Positions 1 through 9,512 of a stretch of DNA of 36,791 nt are shown here, one piece after another (the first letter of the stretch is position 1; each line of letters opens with the position of its first letter). Made by a program: the position numbers and the translations under genes. This DNA is from Ruminobacter sp. (GTDB taxonomy: Bacteria; Pseudomonadota; Gammaproteobacteria; Enterobacterales; Succinivibrionaceae). The notes beneath the pieces are model-generated. The model saw nothing but the letters and a program-made list of their open reading frames with translations, was not told the origin of the DNA and did no database searches. The stretch is taken from the NCBI GenBank assembly GCA_017940385.1, contig JAGAYS010000034.1, positions 1 to 36,791 of the forward strand. Direction: 5' to 3'.

Positions 1-1
1 A

Positions 2-244
2 TTCATTCATCTACTGGCTCAGACCTTGAGGATGATGATGTGCGTTAGCGCTGCCGGACATAAAGCGGACGGAAAGGTACTTCCAGGAGAATCATTGGAA
101 AAGGCAATGATACAGCTTAAAAAGCTTCAGGCCACAAGGGCTCCGGGAAAAGGTACTTACATAACAAAAGAGATCCCTAAAAAAACCAGAGATCTCTTCG
201 ACTTGTTCGGCATACCTTACCCAAAGAAGCAAATCAAAAATTAG
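2..244 (+). CDS. Probable IS transposase, C-terminal fragment (runs off the left edge)
   Basis: An open frame enters from the left edge and ends at TAG 242-244, giving 81 visible residues. The tail is basic and ends in a pattern of the type KTRDLFDLFGIPYPKK. This resembles the C-terminus of DDE transposases of the IS1634/IS4 type, which often end in a phrase like 'xxRxxFxxFGI'. The catalytic DDE residues lie outside the window, so the family is a judgement from the tail only. An internal TTG at 26 could be mistaken for a start, but the frame is open upstream of it. The neighbour downstream is eno; in most gammaproteobacteria the gene here would be pyrG. It might instead be an unrelated protein of unknown function. 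Confidence 0.5.
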   Translation, partial: FIHLLAQTLRMMMCVSAAGHKADGKVLPGESLEKAMIQLKKLQATRAPGKGTYITKEIPKKTRDLFDLFGIPYPKKQIKN

Positions 245-353
245 AAACTATGATCTGCGGAGTTAGGGATATATGTCACCACTATCATTTATTATCAGGT
301 TAAATTTTGTTCAAAAAGAAGAGTCAGTCCACAAAACCGAAAGCATAGAAATA

Positions 354-382
354 TTGAATTTTTAATAAGAGATGAGTATAAT
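354..382 (+). promoter_or_regulatory. eno sigma-70 promoter
   Basis: The -35 TTGAAT (354-359) and a perfect -10 TATAAT (377-382) are separated by 17 bp. The predicted start near 389 gives a 5' leader of about 110 nt before eno. This fits a strongly expressed glycolytic gene with its own promoter, independent of the upstream IS fragment. Confidence 0.75.
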
Positions 383-442
383 TATGGCGAAAATTTTCAG
401 ATGATATATAAGTCTATCGGGAAATTAGACCTGTTTTTTTTA

Positions 443-1809
<1,367 letters not shown>

Positions 1810-1841
1810 TTCAATCTCTGAGATTACTTAGTTAAGATCTG

Positions 1842-1880
1842 AAACCTCCCGTGGTCGTTTAGGCTTCGGGAGGTTTTTTT
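1842..1880 (+). terminator. Rho-independent terminator of eno
   Basis: The stem CCTCCCG (1845-1851) pairs with CGGGAGG (1867-1873), extended by flanking A/T pairs, and is followed by a run of seven T. It separates eno from the ftsB operon. Confidence 0.85.
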
Positions 1881-1914
1881 AGGCGTAGATGTCAGATCAC
1901 TCAAAACAGTAAGG

Positions 1915-1963
1915 TGTCAGCGTGACAAGTGCAGGTGTAATAATCCGTTCAATATATTATAAT
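1915..1963 (+). promoter_or_regulatory. Probable ftsB operon promoter region with a small dyad
   Basis: A perfect -10 TATAAT lies at 1958-1963, about 41 nt before the ftsB ATG. No good -35 is visible at 16-18 bp spacing. Upstream is a small dyad, TGTCA-GCG-TGACA (1915-1927), which could be an activator or repressor site. The -10 is the only firm element; regulation is speculative. Confidence 0.4.
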
Positions 1964-2004
1964 ATGGCCGGAAGTGTCACAATCGTTGTTTGGGAACGGA
2001 AAAC

Positions 2005-2292
2005 ATGCGGTTTATTGAAATAATTCTGACAGCCATTATCGCTTATCTCGTATACAGCTACATCAGCGGTCATAACGGTTATCATCAAAATTTACAGATT
2101 GAAAAATCTCTGATTAAAACCCAGAATCATACCCGTGTTCTTCAGGAAAAGAATGATATGATTCAGAAGGACATAGACAATCTGAGAGATAATACCAATC
2201 TTGACATCATTGAGGATATTGCCCGTTCCGATCTTGGAATGATAAAAGAAGGTGAGACTTTTTATCAGGTGACAGGAGTAGAGAACAGGTAG
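2005..2292 (+). CDS. ftsB: Cell division protein FtsB
   Basis: Bitopic inner-membrane protein of the divisome that forms the FtsQ-FtsB-FtsL complex and helps activate septal peptidoglycan synthesis. The 95-residue product has an N-terminal membrane segment (about residues 3-19), a periplasmic coiled coil (about 30-65), and the family C-terminal motif DLGMIKEGETFYQV. I chose ATG 2005, which gives MRFIEI as in other FtsB proteins, with GGA at 1998-2000 as ribosome-binding site. A TTG at 1990 would add five residues without homology. It is the first gene of the operon; ispD starts one base after its stop, as in E. coli. Confidence 0.92.
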   Translation: MRFIEIILTAIIAYLVYSYISGHNGYHQNLQIEKSLIKTQNHTRVLQEKNDMIQKDIDNLRDNTNLDIIEDIARSDLGMIKEGETFYQVTGVENR

Positions 2293-2293
2293 A

Positions 2294-2974
2294 ATGAAAC
2301 TTGATGTCGTAATTCCCGCCGCAGGTGTGGGTAAAAGAATGAATGCTGGATTTCCGAAGCAGTATCTTAAGCTCGGGGATAAAACCATTCTGGAAAGAAC
2401 CGTTTCCGTTTTTATGGAAATGACTGATGTTGTTTCCGATATAATCGTGGTTATAAGTAGCGATGATGAGAGATTCAAGAATCTTGGTCTTGAAAAAGAC
2501 AGTCGCATAAAAGTATGTTTCGGCGGTGCCGAGAGAATTAACAGCGTACTGAACGGATTGCATTGTGCCCGGTCTGAATATGTAATGGTTCATGATGCCG
2601 CCAGACCGTGTGTACTGCCTGATGACATCATAAAACTCATAGACGCCGGCTGTAATGAGAACGGTGCGATTCTGGTGTCAAGAGTGGCTGATACAATGAA
2701 GAGAACTGATGAGAATAATTCAATCATAACCACAGTATCTAGAGAAAGACTGTATCATGCCCTTACGCCTCAGCTTTTTAACAGAAAAAGTCTTATAAGT
2801 GCCTATGAAAAGGCCGTCAGTTCAGGAATTGTGCTTACCGATGAGGCTTCAGCCATGGAGAGTGCCGGTTTTTCTCCCAGGGCGGTTGTGGGGCAGGCAT
2901 CCAACATAAAGGTCACAGAGCCTTTTGACATGAAGCTTGCTGAATTTTTCTTAAAACTTAATAACAGGTGGTAA
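2294..2974 (+). CDS. ispD: 2-C-methyl-D-erythritol 4-phosphate cytidylyltransferase
   Basis: Third step of the MEP isoprenoid pathway: transfers CMP from CTP to methylerythritol phosphate, in the cytoplasm. The 226-residue protein starts with the nucleotide-binding loop [11 protein letters not shown], followed by PKQY (21-24). R15 and K22 correspond to catalytic residues of the family. Further on are VHDAARPC and TDEASAME, both typical of IspD. It begins one base after ftsB and overlaps or abuts ispF, so the two MEP enzymes are translationally coupled. Length and motifs leave little doubt. Confidence 0.96.
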   Translation: MKLDVVIPAAGVGKRMNAGFPKQYLKLGDKTILERTVSVFMEMTDVVSDIIVVISSDDERFKNLGLEKDSRIKVCFGGAERINSVLNGLHCARSEYVMVHDAARPCVLPDDIIKLIDAGCNENGAILVSRVADTMKRTDENNSIITTVSRERLYHALTPQLFNRKSLISAYEKAVSSGIVLTDEASAMESAGFSPRAVVGQASNIKVTEPFDMKLAEFFLKLNNRW

Positions 2975-2976
2975 AA

Positions 2977-3450
2977 GTGTTTAGAATTGGTCATGGATTT
3001 GATGTTCACAAATTCGGTGGAGAGGGTCCCGTAACCCTTGGCGGTGTGAAAATTGATTATGAACAGGGACTGATTGCTCATTCTGACGGAGACGTGGTTC
3101 TTCATGCTCTGGCTGATTCCATTCTCGGTGCCGCCGCTCTCGGTGATATCGGCAGACTGTACCCTGACAATGATGATGCCTTCAAGGGAATTGACAGCAG
3201 AATTCTGCTTCGTGACACTGTTAAAAGAGTTCATGAATTGGGATACCGCATCGTTAATGTCGACATTACCGTACTGGCCCAGGCTCCTAAAATTGCCGTG
3301 CATGAAAAGCAGATGTGTGCCAATATTGCATCGGATCTTCAGGTTGAACTTGACTGTGTAAACGTAAAAGCCACCACTACCGAGAAGCTGGGTTTCGTGG
3401 GACGAAAGGAAGGTATTGCCGTGGAAGCCGTGGCCCTTCTGGAAAAGTAA
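2977..3450 (+). CDS. ispF: 2-C-methyl-D-erythritol 2,4-cyclodiphosphate synthase
   Basis: Fifth MEP-pathway step: cyclises CDP-methylerythritol 2-phosphate with release of CMP. The 157-residue protein has the metal-binding motif GHGFDVH (D9, H11), a third ligand H43, and the C-terminal [16 protein letters not shown] chose GTG 2977 because AGGTGG (2966-2971), lying over the ispD stop, is an ideal ribosome-binding site five bases upstream. It also gives [11 protein letters not shown], matching the usual N-terminus. A GTG at 2968 would add three residues and overlap ispD. The surE ATG follows its stop by one base. Confidence 0.95.
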   Translation: MFRIGHGFDVHKFGGEGPVTLGGVKIDYEQGLIAHSDGDVVLHALADSILGAAALGDIGRLYPDNDDAFKGIDSRILLRDTVKRVHELGYRIVNVDITVLAQAPKIAVHEKQMCANIASDLQVELDCVNVKATTTEKLGFVGRKEGIAVEAVALLEK

Positions 3451-3451
3451 C

Positions 3452-4210
3452 ATGAGACCTCTGAACATTCTTATCAGCAATGATGACGGGGTTTATGCCG
3501 AAGGCATAGATGTTCTCTATGCCCATCTGAAAAAAGCCGGTCATAAGGTTACCGTAGTGGCCCCTGATCGAAATCAGAGTGCCGCCAGTCACTCACTGAC
3601 GCTAGAGTACCCGCTGAGGATCCAGAAAATCAACAAGGAAGATTATCTGGCCGTAAAGGGCACGCCTACGGACAGTGTTTATTTGGCTGTTAACAGTCTT
3701 CTTCCGAGCAAACCGGATATCGTGGTGTCAGGAATAAACAACGGAGCAAATCTTTGTGATGACGTGATATATTCCGGAACCGTGGCTGCTGCCGTGGAGG
3801 GCAGAAATCTGGGACTGCCGGCAATAGCGGTATCACTGTGCGGCAGTGTTCACTATGATACTGCTGCGGCTGTTGTCTGCAGAATAATCGAGAGAATAGA
3901 CGAATGTCCGATTCCGTCCGACAGAATTCTGAACATTAATGTTCCTGATCTGCCTATGTCAGCCATAAGAGGGGTGAGGGTGACGAGACTCGGAAGAAGA
4001 ATGAGTTCTGAAAGTGTAATTGAGGAAAAGGATTTGCGGGGTCATCCGATATATTGGATAGGTCCTCAGGCCGAGGCTCTGGATAAGGCTGAGGATACTG
4101 ACATATATGCCGTTTCCGAAGGATACGTGTCGGTTACTCCTCTTCATATAGATCTTACCGCCTATCAGGTTCTTGATGATCTTTCAGGATGGATTTCAAA
4201 GGTTTACTGA
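3452..4210 (+). CDS. surE: 5'/3'-nucleotidase SurE
   Basis: Metal-dependent phosphatase acting on nucleoside monophosphates and short polyphosphates, linked to stationary-phase survival in E. coli. The 252-residue protein begins with ILISNDDG, where D11 and D12 bind metal. It continues with APDRNQSAASHSLT, GTPTDSV and SGINNGANLCDDVIYSGT, the standard SurE blocks. ATG 3452 is chosen over an upstream in-frame GTG at 3416, which lies inside ispF and adds non-homologous residues. In many gammaproteobacteria pcm (protein isoaspartate methyltransferase) follows surE; here it is absent and a yqaA-type gene follows two bases after the stop. Confidence 0.95.
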   Translation: MRPLNILISNDDGVYAEGIDVLYAHLKKAGHKVTVVAPDRNQSAASHSLTLEYPLRIQKINKEDYLAVKGTPTDSVYLAVNSLLPSKPDIVVSGINNGANLCDDVIYSGTVAAAVEGRNLGLPAIAVSLCGSVHYDTAAAVVCRIIERIDECPIPSDRILNINVPDLPMSAIRGVRVTRLGRRMSSESVIEEKDLRGHPIYWIGPQAEALDKAEDTDIYAVSEGYVSVTPLHIDLTAYQVLDDLSGWISKVY

Positions 4211-4212
4211 CA

Positions 4213-4836
4213 ATGAAATTGTTTGAAAAAATCTATGATAAATGCATAGAGCTTGCACGACACAGATATGCCGTCTGGTTTTTAACGGGAAACAGCTTTA
4301 TAGAATCCATTTTCTGGCCGATTCCCGTGGATATCATGCTTGCCCCCATGTGTCTGGCAAAGCCGGAAAAATCGTACAGATATGCTTTTTATGCGACGGT
4401 GTCATCGGTAGTCGGAGCTGTCGTAGGTTATTATGTAGGGTACTATCTCTATGAGCTTTATCTCGCCGGACTGTTCGATACACTCGGCTGGACGGATACA
4501 TTCAGCAGGGTTCAGGAGTATCTGACCAGATTCGGTATATTTTTCATAATCATCGGATCTTTTACGCCGGTTCCTTACAAGGTTGTGGCAATATGCTGTG
4601 GACTGGCAGCGGCAAATCATAATCTGAATATTCCATCATGGCAGCTGCAGATATGGATGTTTATTCTGGTTTCCATGCTGGGAAGAGGTGCCAGATTTTA
4701 CCTCATAGCCATGCTCCTGAAGCTTGGCGGCAGCAGACTGGCCCAGAAGATTCGTAAGTACATAGATTTGATAGGATGGCTGACCGTGGCAGCCGTTCTG
4801 ATTGGTATTGTTTGGTATTCTGTTTCTGGAAATTAG
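4213..4836 (+). CDS. yqaA: YqaA/DedA-like inner-membrane protein
   Basis: A 207-residue membrane protein with hydrophobic stretches at about residues 20-48, 57-85, 105-132, 144-170 and 184-203. The conserved turn FTPVPYKVVAI resembles the SNARE-associated/DedA family, some members of which are lipid or osmolyte transporters. The exact substrate of YqaA is not established. I start at ATG 4213, after the surE stop. An in-frame ATG at 4189 lies within surE and lacks a ribosome-binding site. A gene of this type between surE and nlpD is known from Aeromonas- or Vibrio-like neighbourhoods, which supports the name. nlpD follows after six bases. Confidence 0.8.
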   Translation: MKLFEKIYDKCIELARHRYAVWFLTGNSFIESIFWPIPVDIMLAPMCLAKPEKSYRYAFYATVSSVVGAVVGYYVGYYLYELYLAGLFDTLGWTDTFSRVQEYLTRFGIFFIIIGSFTPVPYKVVAICCGLAAANHNLNIPSWQLQIWMFILVSMLGRGARFYLIAMLLKLGGSRLAQKIRKYIDLIGWLTVAAVLIGIVWYSVSGN

Positions 4837-4842
4837 GCTTCT

Positions 4843-5934
4843 ATGAAAACAAATTACTGTTTATGCGTATCCGTTATTTTTCTGATTTTGAGTGTCGGTT
4901 GTGCCACTTCGGACCGTCCGTATTCACCGTCAGATCTTACAGGTGTAAAGCAGGTTCCTTCCCGTACGTCCAAAACAGCCTACAGAAAACAGAGTGTTTC
5001 GCAGAATCAGGTAAGGAACTCAACTGCCGGATATTACGTTGTTAAGCCGGGAGATACCCTGTATTCCGTCGCTTTTGCAAATAACATGGATTACCAGACA
5101 CTGGCTCTCATCAACGGCATACAGGCTCCCTATACCATTAATGTGGGACAGCGGCTGCTTACGGACTCGGTCAGATCCGAACGGAAACTGTATCGGGTCG
5201 TGAAGGGGGATACTGTTTATAATATTTCCAAACGCTACGGTCTTACTCCTGCCCAGCTGGCATCCATGAACGGTATAGATAAAAGCTTTAACATCAGAAT
5301 CGGGCAGGTGCTTGTAGTCGGTAAAAAGACCGTTAACACGCCGGTTCAGAGCATCAGTCAGGGAAGAGCCGCTTCATCACAGTCCGTACCTGCTTCTGCT
5401 TCAAAACAGCAGACGGCGTCAAGGACCACCACGGAAAAAAGAAACAGTTCATCCGCTCCGGCAATGTCAGTGGCTTCATCAGGGACAGGCAGTTCATCTT
5501 CTGCCGGAACCGGTGGCAGAACATCTTCCGTTTCCTCCACAAAGTATCAGAACGTAGCCAGAAACAATGCCAGGGTAAACTGGAGGTGGCCATACAACGG
5601 TAAGATTATTGAAGGTTACAGCAGAAACAACAAGGGTATTGATATTTCCGGAAACCGCGGTGACTCGGTCAGAAGTGCGGCAAAGGGTAAGATTGTATAT
5701 GCGGGTAATGCCTTAAGAGGCTACGGGAACCTAATCATTATCAATCATGATGATGATTATCTGTCAGCGTATGCACATAATGATGCCATTCTTGTGGCTG
5801 AAGGCCAGACGGTTGAATCCGGACAGGTGATAGCAAGGATGGGAAGTACGGATGCAAAATCTGTAAGACTGCATTTTGAAATAAGACACAACGGCGAATC
5901 CGTAAATCCGCTGAGTTATCTGCCAAAGAAATAA
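4843..5934 (+). CDS. nlpD: Amidase activator NlpD, outer-membrane lipoprotein with two LysM domains
   Basis: Activates the periplasmic amidase AmiC for septal peptidoglycan splitting. The 363-residue protein has a signal peptide ending at C20 (LSVGC, a slightly atypical lipobox). Two LysM repeats follow (about residues 65-106 and 114-158; E. coli NlpD has one), then a Ser/Thr-rich linker (about 165-240) and a C-terminal LytM/M23 domain. The M23 domain is degenerate: the usual histidine before GIDISG is missing and HxH reads RLHFEIR, as expected for a non-enzymatic activator. It is the last gene of the ftsB operon. Downstream comes mutS in the opposite direction, with no rpoS. Confidence 0.92.
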   Translation: MKTNYCLCVSVIFLILSVGCATSDRPYSPSDLTGVKQVPSRTSKTAYRKQSVSQNQVRNSTAGYYVVKPGDTLYSVAFANNMDYQTLALINGIQAPYTINVGQRLLTDSVRSERKLYRVVKGDTVYNISKRYGLTPAQLASMNGIDKSFNIRIGQVLVVGKKTVNTPVQSISQGRAASSQSVPASASKQQTASRTTTEKRNSSSAPAMSVASSGTGSSSSAGTGGRTSSVSSTKYQNVARNNARVNWRWPYNGKIIEGYSRNNKGIDISGNRGDSVRSAAKGKIVYAGNALRGYGNLIIINHDDDYLSAYAHNDAILVAEGQTVESGQVIARMGSTDAKSVRLHFEIRHNGESVNPLSYLPKK

Positions 5935-5975
5935 CCGCTGTTTTCAGGGACGGATGTTTTCCTTCATCGTTGTTA

Positions 5976-6020
5976 AAAAAGCGGAGGCATCAGATACCAT
6001 GATGCCTCCGCTTTGGTTTT
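5976..6020. terminator. Bidirectional terminator between nlpD and mutS
   Basis: A perfect 12-bp stem, GCGGAGGCATCA (5981-5992) and TGATGCCTCCGC (6000-6011), has a 7-nt loop. It is flanked by A6 on the left and TTTGGTTTT on the right, so it can serve both convergent genes. The whole nlpD-mutS gap is only about 100 bp. Confidence 0.9.
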
Positions 6021-6037
6021 AAGATAAAGTTTTTATC

Positions 6038-8599
6038 CTACATATCCTTAATCTTATCGGTCAGGGCATAAATGAGATTCAGGGCATCTCTTGCCGACAT
6101 GGTGTCGGGATGCAGCGATTTCAGCGTGCCGATTATGTCTTCGACCTCAGGAGGCAGTCTGTCTTCTGAACTTTCCCGTGCGGCATTTTTCCCGTCAGTT
6201 GTGAGATGTTCGGTAGTGAAGGATCTCATGCGTTTTCTGGCAAGAGATATTATGGTGTTGGGAATACCTGCGAGAGCCGCAACTTCGAGACCGTATGAAC
6301 TGGTGGCCGCACCGTCCTCGACATTATGCAGAAAGATAATGCTGTCACCGCTCTTCTGGGCTCCGAAATGAACATTACGGACATTGGTAAAGGATTGGGC
6401 AAGTTCGGTCAGTTCAAAGTAATGGGTAGAGAACAGCGTGTAACATCTTTTTTTGGCAAAGTATTCGGCTACGGCCCATGCCAGCGACATTCCGTCGATG
6501 GTGCTGGTGCCTCGGCCTATTTCATCCATGAGCACCAGACTTTTGCTGGTTACCTGGTTGATAATGGATGATGTTTCGGTCATTTCAACCATGAATGTGG
6601 ACCGGCCAGATGCCAGATCGTCACTGGCTCCGATTCTGGTAAATATTTTGTCAATGTCGGGGATAACGGCTTTGTGTGCGGGAACAAAAGAGCCGGCATA
6701 GGCCATCAGTGTAATAAGGGCACACTGACGCATGTAGGTGGATTTACCTCCCATGTTTGGTCCGGTAATCAGCAGCAGGGTGGAATTATCATCAAGCGAT
6801 GACGTGTTGGCTATGAACGGATTGTTCATTACCTGTTCTATCACCGGATGTCTGCCGCGTTCAATGCACAAATCTCTGGAAGGAGTAAATTCCGGACGTA
6901 CGTAGTAGTTCTGTTCGGCGACGGATGCAAAGGAGAGAATCATGTCCAGGTTTGCAAGTTTTCTGGAGATGTCTGTCAGAGTGTTCAGATAAGGAAGCAC
7001 TCTGTCCAGAAGTTCGTCGTAAAGTTTCTTTTCAAGCGCAAGGGCCCGGCTTTGGGCGGTGAGAGTCTGTTCCTCGTATTCCTTAAGTTCCGGTGTAATG
7101 TATCTTTCGGCATTTTTTAATGTCTGACGGCGGATATAGTCGTCAGGTACCGCGTCAGCGTTGGCCTTTGTGACTTCTATATAGTATCCGTGAACACGGT
7201 TATAGTCCACTTTGAGGGTGGTTATTCCGGTTCTCTGCTTTTCCCTTTCCTCAACCTTTTTGAGAATGTCTACGGCACCGTCAGTGAGCTGTCTCAGGTA
7301 GTCGAGTTCCTGACTGTATCCGTCGGCTATAACCCCGCCTTCCCTGATGACTATCGGAGGGTTTTCCCTTATGGCTCTGAGAAGCAGATCGGCGAGTTCG
7401 TTTATTGTTGGAATTGCTTCTCCGTAAGATGCAGTCTTCCCGCCGAATGCGGTCATGAGTTGTTTAAGTTCAGGGAGCATCCGGAGTGCAGCTCTGATTT
7501 TACACAGGTCTCTCGGTCTTAGATTCTTCAGTGCCAGTCTTGCAGTTACTCTTTCAAGGTCTCCTGCTTCCTTCAGATGTTCGGAGATCTGTTCAACAGC
7601 GTCGTTTTCAATGAACTCGGCAATGAGATCATGTCTGCCGGCGATAACATGCAGATCCTTTGGTGGCTGTAACAGGTTCCTTTTGAGCATTCTGGAGCCC
7701 ATCGGGGTTACGCATCTGTCCAGAACCGAGGCCAGGGTGTGGGTCTGTCCTCCCTGAAGATTTTCAACAAGTTCCAGATTTCTCTGAGAGTTTGCGTCAA
7801 GGTAGATGTATGAGCTGTCAGATTCCGTTTTAAGAGAAGTTATGTGAAGCAATGTCGTCTTCTGGGTTTCACTAACGTAACTCAGCAGGGCCCCGGCGGC
7901 ACAGATGCCGATGGAGATTCCGTTCAGACCGAATCCCGACAGGTCTCTGGTACCGAACTGACGGCACAGTTTTTTAAGACTTGTTTCGTAGTCAAAGTCC
8001 CATACCGGTCTGCGGCGCAGACCGGTATATGATGACAGCAGTTCAGGTGATTTGAAATTTTCAGAATAGAGCAGCTCGGCCGGACGGAGACGCTGCAGAA
8101 TGGATTCAAAAGCGGCCGGTGTTTCTGCTTCATAGCAGTAGAAGTCGCCGGAACTCAGATTTATGTAGCTCACGGCATAGGTAAGCTGATCACTGCATAC
8201 ACATACAATGCAGTTATCCTTTCTTTCGGCCAGAAGGTTGTCATCGGTAACGGTTCCCGGAGTTATTATGCGGGTGACCTTCCTTTCAACAATTCCCTTG
8301 GCCGCGGCCGGATCTCCGATCTGTTCACAAATGGCCACGCTTTCTCCGTGTTCAATCAGTCGGGCAAGATAGTTGTCAACTGAATGAAAGGGAACCCCGG
8401 CCATGGGGATGGGTTCACCGTTGTAGGTTCCGCGTTTGGTCAGGGTGATATCCAGAATCTCCGCCGCTTTTTTGGCGTCATCAAAAAATGTTTCATAAAA
8501 GTCGCCCATTCTGTACAGCAGAAGGGTTTCAGGATACTGGCTTTTTACGGACAGATACTGCTGCATCAGCGGCGTTGCATTATTGGATGAAGTGACCAT
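6038..8599 (-). CDS. mutS: DNA mismatch repair protein MutS
   Basis: Recognises base mismatches and small loops and recruits MutL. With the start at 8599 the protein has 853 residues, the same as E. coli MutS, and begins [16 protein letters not shown]. The mismatch-reading motif GDFYE contains F34 and E36. The C-terminal ATPase has Walker [10 protein letters not shown] (near residue 615), Walker [14 protein letters not shown] and [10 protein letters not shown]. The frame is open upstream to a TTG at 8686, but that 29-residue extension has no homology. No clear Shine-Dalgarno precedes the chosen ATG. The gene is convergent with nlpD and divergent from pncC. Confidence 0.96.
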   Translation of the reverse strand: MVTSSNNATPLMQQYLSVKSQYPETLLLYRMGDFYETFFDDAKKAAEILDITLTKRGTYNGEPIPMAGVPFHSVDNYLARLIEHGESVAICEQIGDPAAAKGIVERKVTRIITPGTVTDDNLLAERKDNCIVCVCSDQLTYAVSYINLSSGDFYCYEAETPAAFESILQRLRPAELLYSENFKSPELLSSYTGLRRRPVWDFDYETSLKKLCRQFGTRDLSGFGLNGISIGICAAGALLSYVSETQKTTLLHITSLKTESDSSYIYLDANSQRNLELVENLQGGQTHTLASVLDRCVTPMGSRMLKRNLLQPPKDLHVIAGRHDLIAEFIENDAVEQISEHLKEAGDLERVTARLALKNLRPRDLCKIRAALRMLPELKQLMTAFGGKTASYGEAIPTINELADLLLRAIRENPPIVIREGGVIADGYSQELDYLRQLTDGAVDILKKVEEREKQRTGITTLKVDYNRVHGYYIEVTKANADAVPDDYIRRQTLKNAERYITPELKEYEEQTLTAQSRALALEKKLYDELLDRVLPYLNTLTDISRKLANLDMILSFASVAEQNYYVRPEFTPSRDLCIERGRHPVIEQVMNNPFIANTSSLDDNSTLLLITGPNMGGKSTYMRQCALITLMAYAGSFVPAHKAVIPDIDKIFTRIGASDDLASGRSTFMVEMTETSSIINQVTSKSLVLMDEIGRGTSTIDGMSLAWAVAEYFAKKRCYTLFSTHYFELTELAQSFTNVRNVHFGAQKSGDSIIFLHNVEDGAATSSYGLEVAALAGIPNTIISLARKRMRSFTTEHLTTDGKNAARESSEDRLPPEVEDIIGTLKSLHPDTMSARDALNLIYALTDKIKDM

Positions 8600-8707
8600 T
8601 GTTTTATATGTTGATTTACGATTAAAAAAAGAGTAATTACAGTTAAATAATTGAGCCAATAGTTTATCATAATTCAAAACAAACAAAAAAATTAAGAGGT
8701 AGTAAGT

Positions 8708-9247
8708 TTGAGTACGGTGTCAGAAAAACAGGAGACGGAAATTCTTAAACTGTCGGCGGATCTTGGAAAGATGCTGCAAAATCTGGGAATCAGCATGTGT
8801 ACTGCTGAATCATGTACGGGCGGACTGATAAGCGCTTTTATCACGGACATAAGCGGTTCTTCAGAATGGTTTGACCGGGCGTTTGTCACATATACCAACG
8901 AAGCCAAGATGGAAATGCTCGGGGTGTCTTCCGATACGCTTGAACGGTATGGAGCCGTCAGTATGCAGACGGTTGAGGAAATGGTTCGCGGAGCCGTCGA
9001 AAGATCTTCCGCGAGCGTTGGCGTGGCCGTTTCAGGAATTGCCGGGCCTACCGGCGGAACCCCTGACAAGCCTGTCGGAACCGTGTGGATGGCCTGGCGT
9101 TATCCCGATGGATATGTGGAAACGGAATGTCATCATTTTGACGGAAACCGTCAGGAGGTGAGACTTCATACCGTTGCAGAGGCTTTCAGAAGGATGCTTG
9201 AAAAAATTTCCGGTCATGCGGAAAAAACGGACAAAGGTCATTTTTAA
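8708..9247 (+). CDS. pncC: Nicotinamide-nucleotide amidase, CinA C-terminal family
   Basis: Deamidates NMN to nicotinate mononucleotide in pyridine nucleotide recycling. The 179-residue protein corresponds to the stand-alone CinA C-terminal domain, with [31 protein letters not shown] and a closing helical region. The start is TTG 8708, decided by the strong ribosome-binding site TTAAGAGGT ending at 8700, seven bases upstream; no good ATG competes. In many gammaproteobacteria this gene (ygaD) sits just before recA, as here. Its likely promoter lies in the 108-bp gap shared with divergent mutS, but I cannot define it. Confidence 0.92.
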   Translation: MSTVSEKQETEILKLSADLGKMLQNLGISMCTAESCTGGLISAFITDISGSSEWFDRAFVTYTNEAKMEMLGVSSDTLERYGAVSMQTVEEMVRGAVERSSASVGVAVSGIAGPTGGTPDKPVGTVWMAWRYPDGYVETECHHFDGNRQEVRLHTVAEAFRRMLEKISGHAEKTDKGHF

Positions 9248-9429
9248 CTGAACTGATCTCAAAACGGATAATCATTTTTTAACGGAAATGGACTTTTTGG
9301 CAAATAGCAATAACAATAGTGCATCATGGGGACGTGCTGCGGAAAGATAAAGAGGCTGACCCCGTGATAATTCCGTGCAGCGGAAAAGAAGTGATAAAAT
9401 AAAAAATATATGCAAAACAAAAATAATTA

Positions 9430-9458
9430 TTGACATGTTTTGAGAGTAAAACTATACT
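9430..9458 (+). promoter_or_regulatory. recA promoter with an inverted repeat in the spacer
   Basis: A perfect -35 TTGACA (9430-9435) and -10 TATACT (9453-9458) have 17-bp spacing. The spacer consists exactly of GTTTTGAGAGTAAAAC (9437-9452), arms GTTTT/AAAAC around six bases, where a LexA operator would be expected. It does not match CTGT-N8-ACAG, and I see no such box elsewhere in the recA upstream region. The promoter call is firm; the operator role is inference. Confidence 0.8.
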
Positions 9459-9512
9459 TAATCCATAGATTTTTTATATTGACTGTAATTTAGATATTAA
9501 GGCGGACTAACC

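Noticed and set aside
384-404. Six-codon open frame (MAKIFR) upstream of eno as a leader peptide
   Set aside because: Its ATG falls at or before the predicted transcription start, and it has no ribosome-binding site.
2803-3480. 225-codon minus-strand open frame across ispD, ispF and surE
   Set aside because: It is a shadow of three well-supported plus-strand genes and spans their junctions, with no signals of its own.
8600-8686. 29-residue N-terminal extension of MutS from a TTG start
   Set aside because: No homology and no Shine-Dalgarno; the ATG at 8599 gives the family N-terminus and the normal length.
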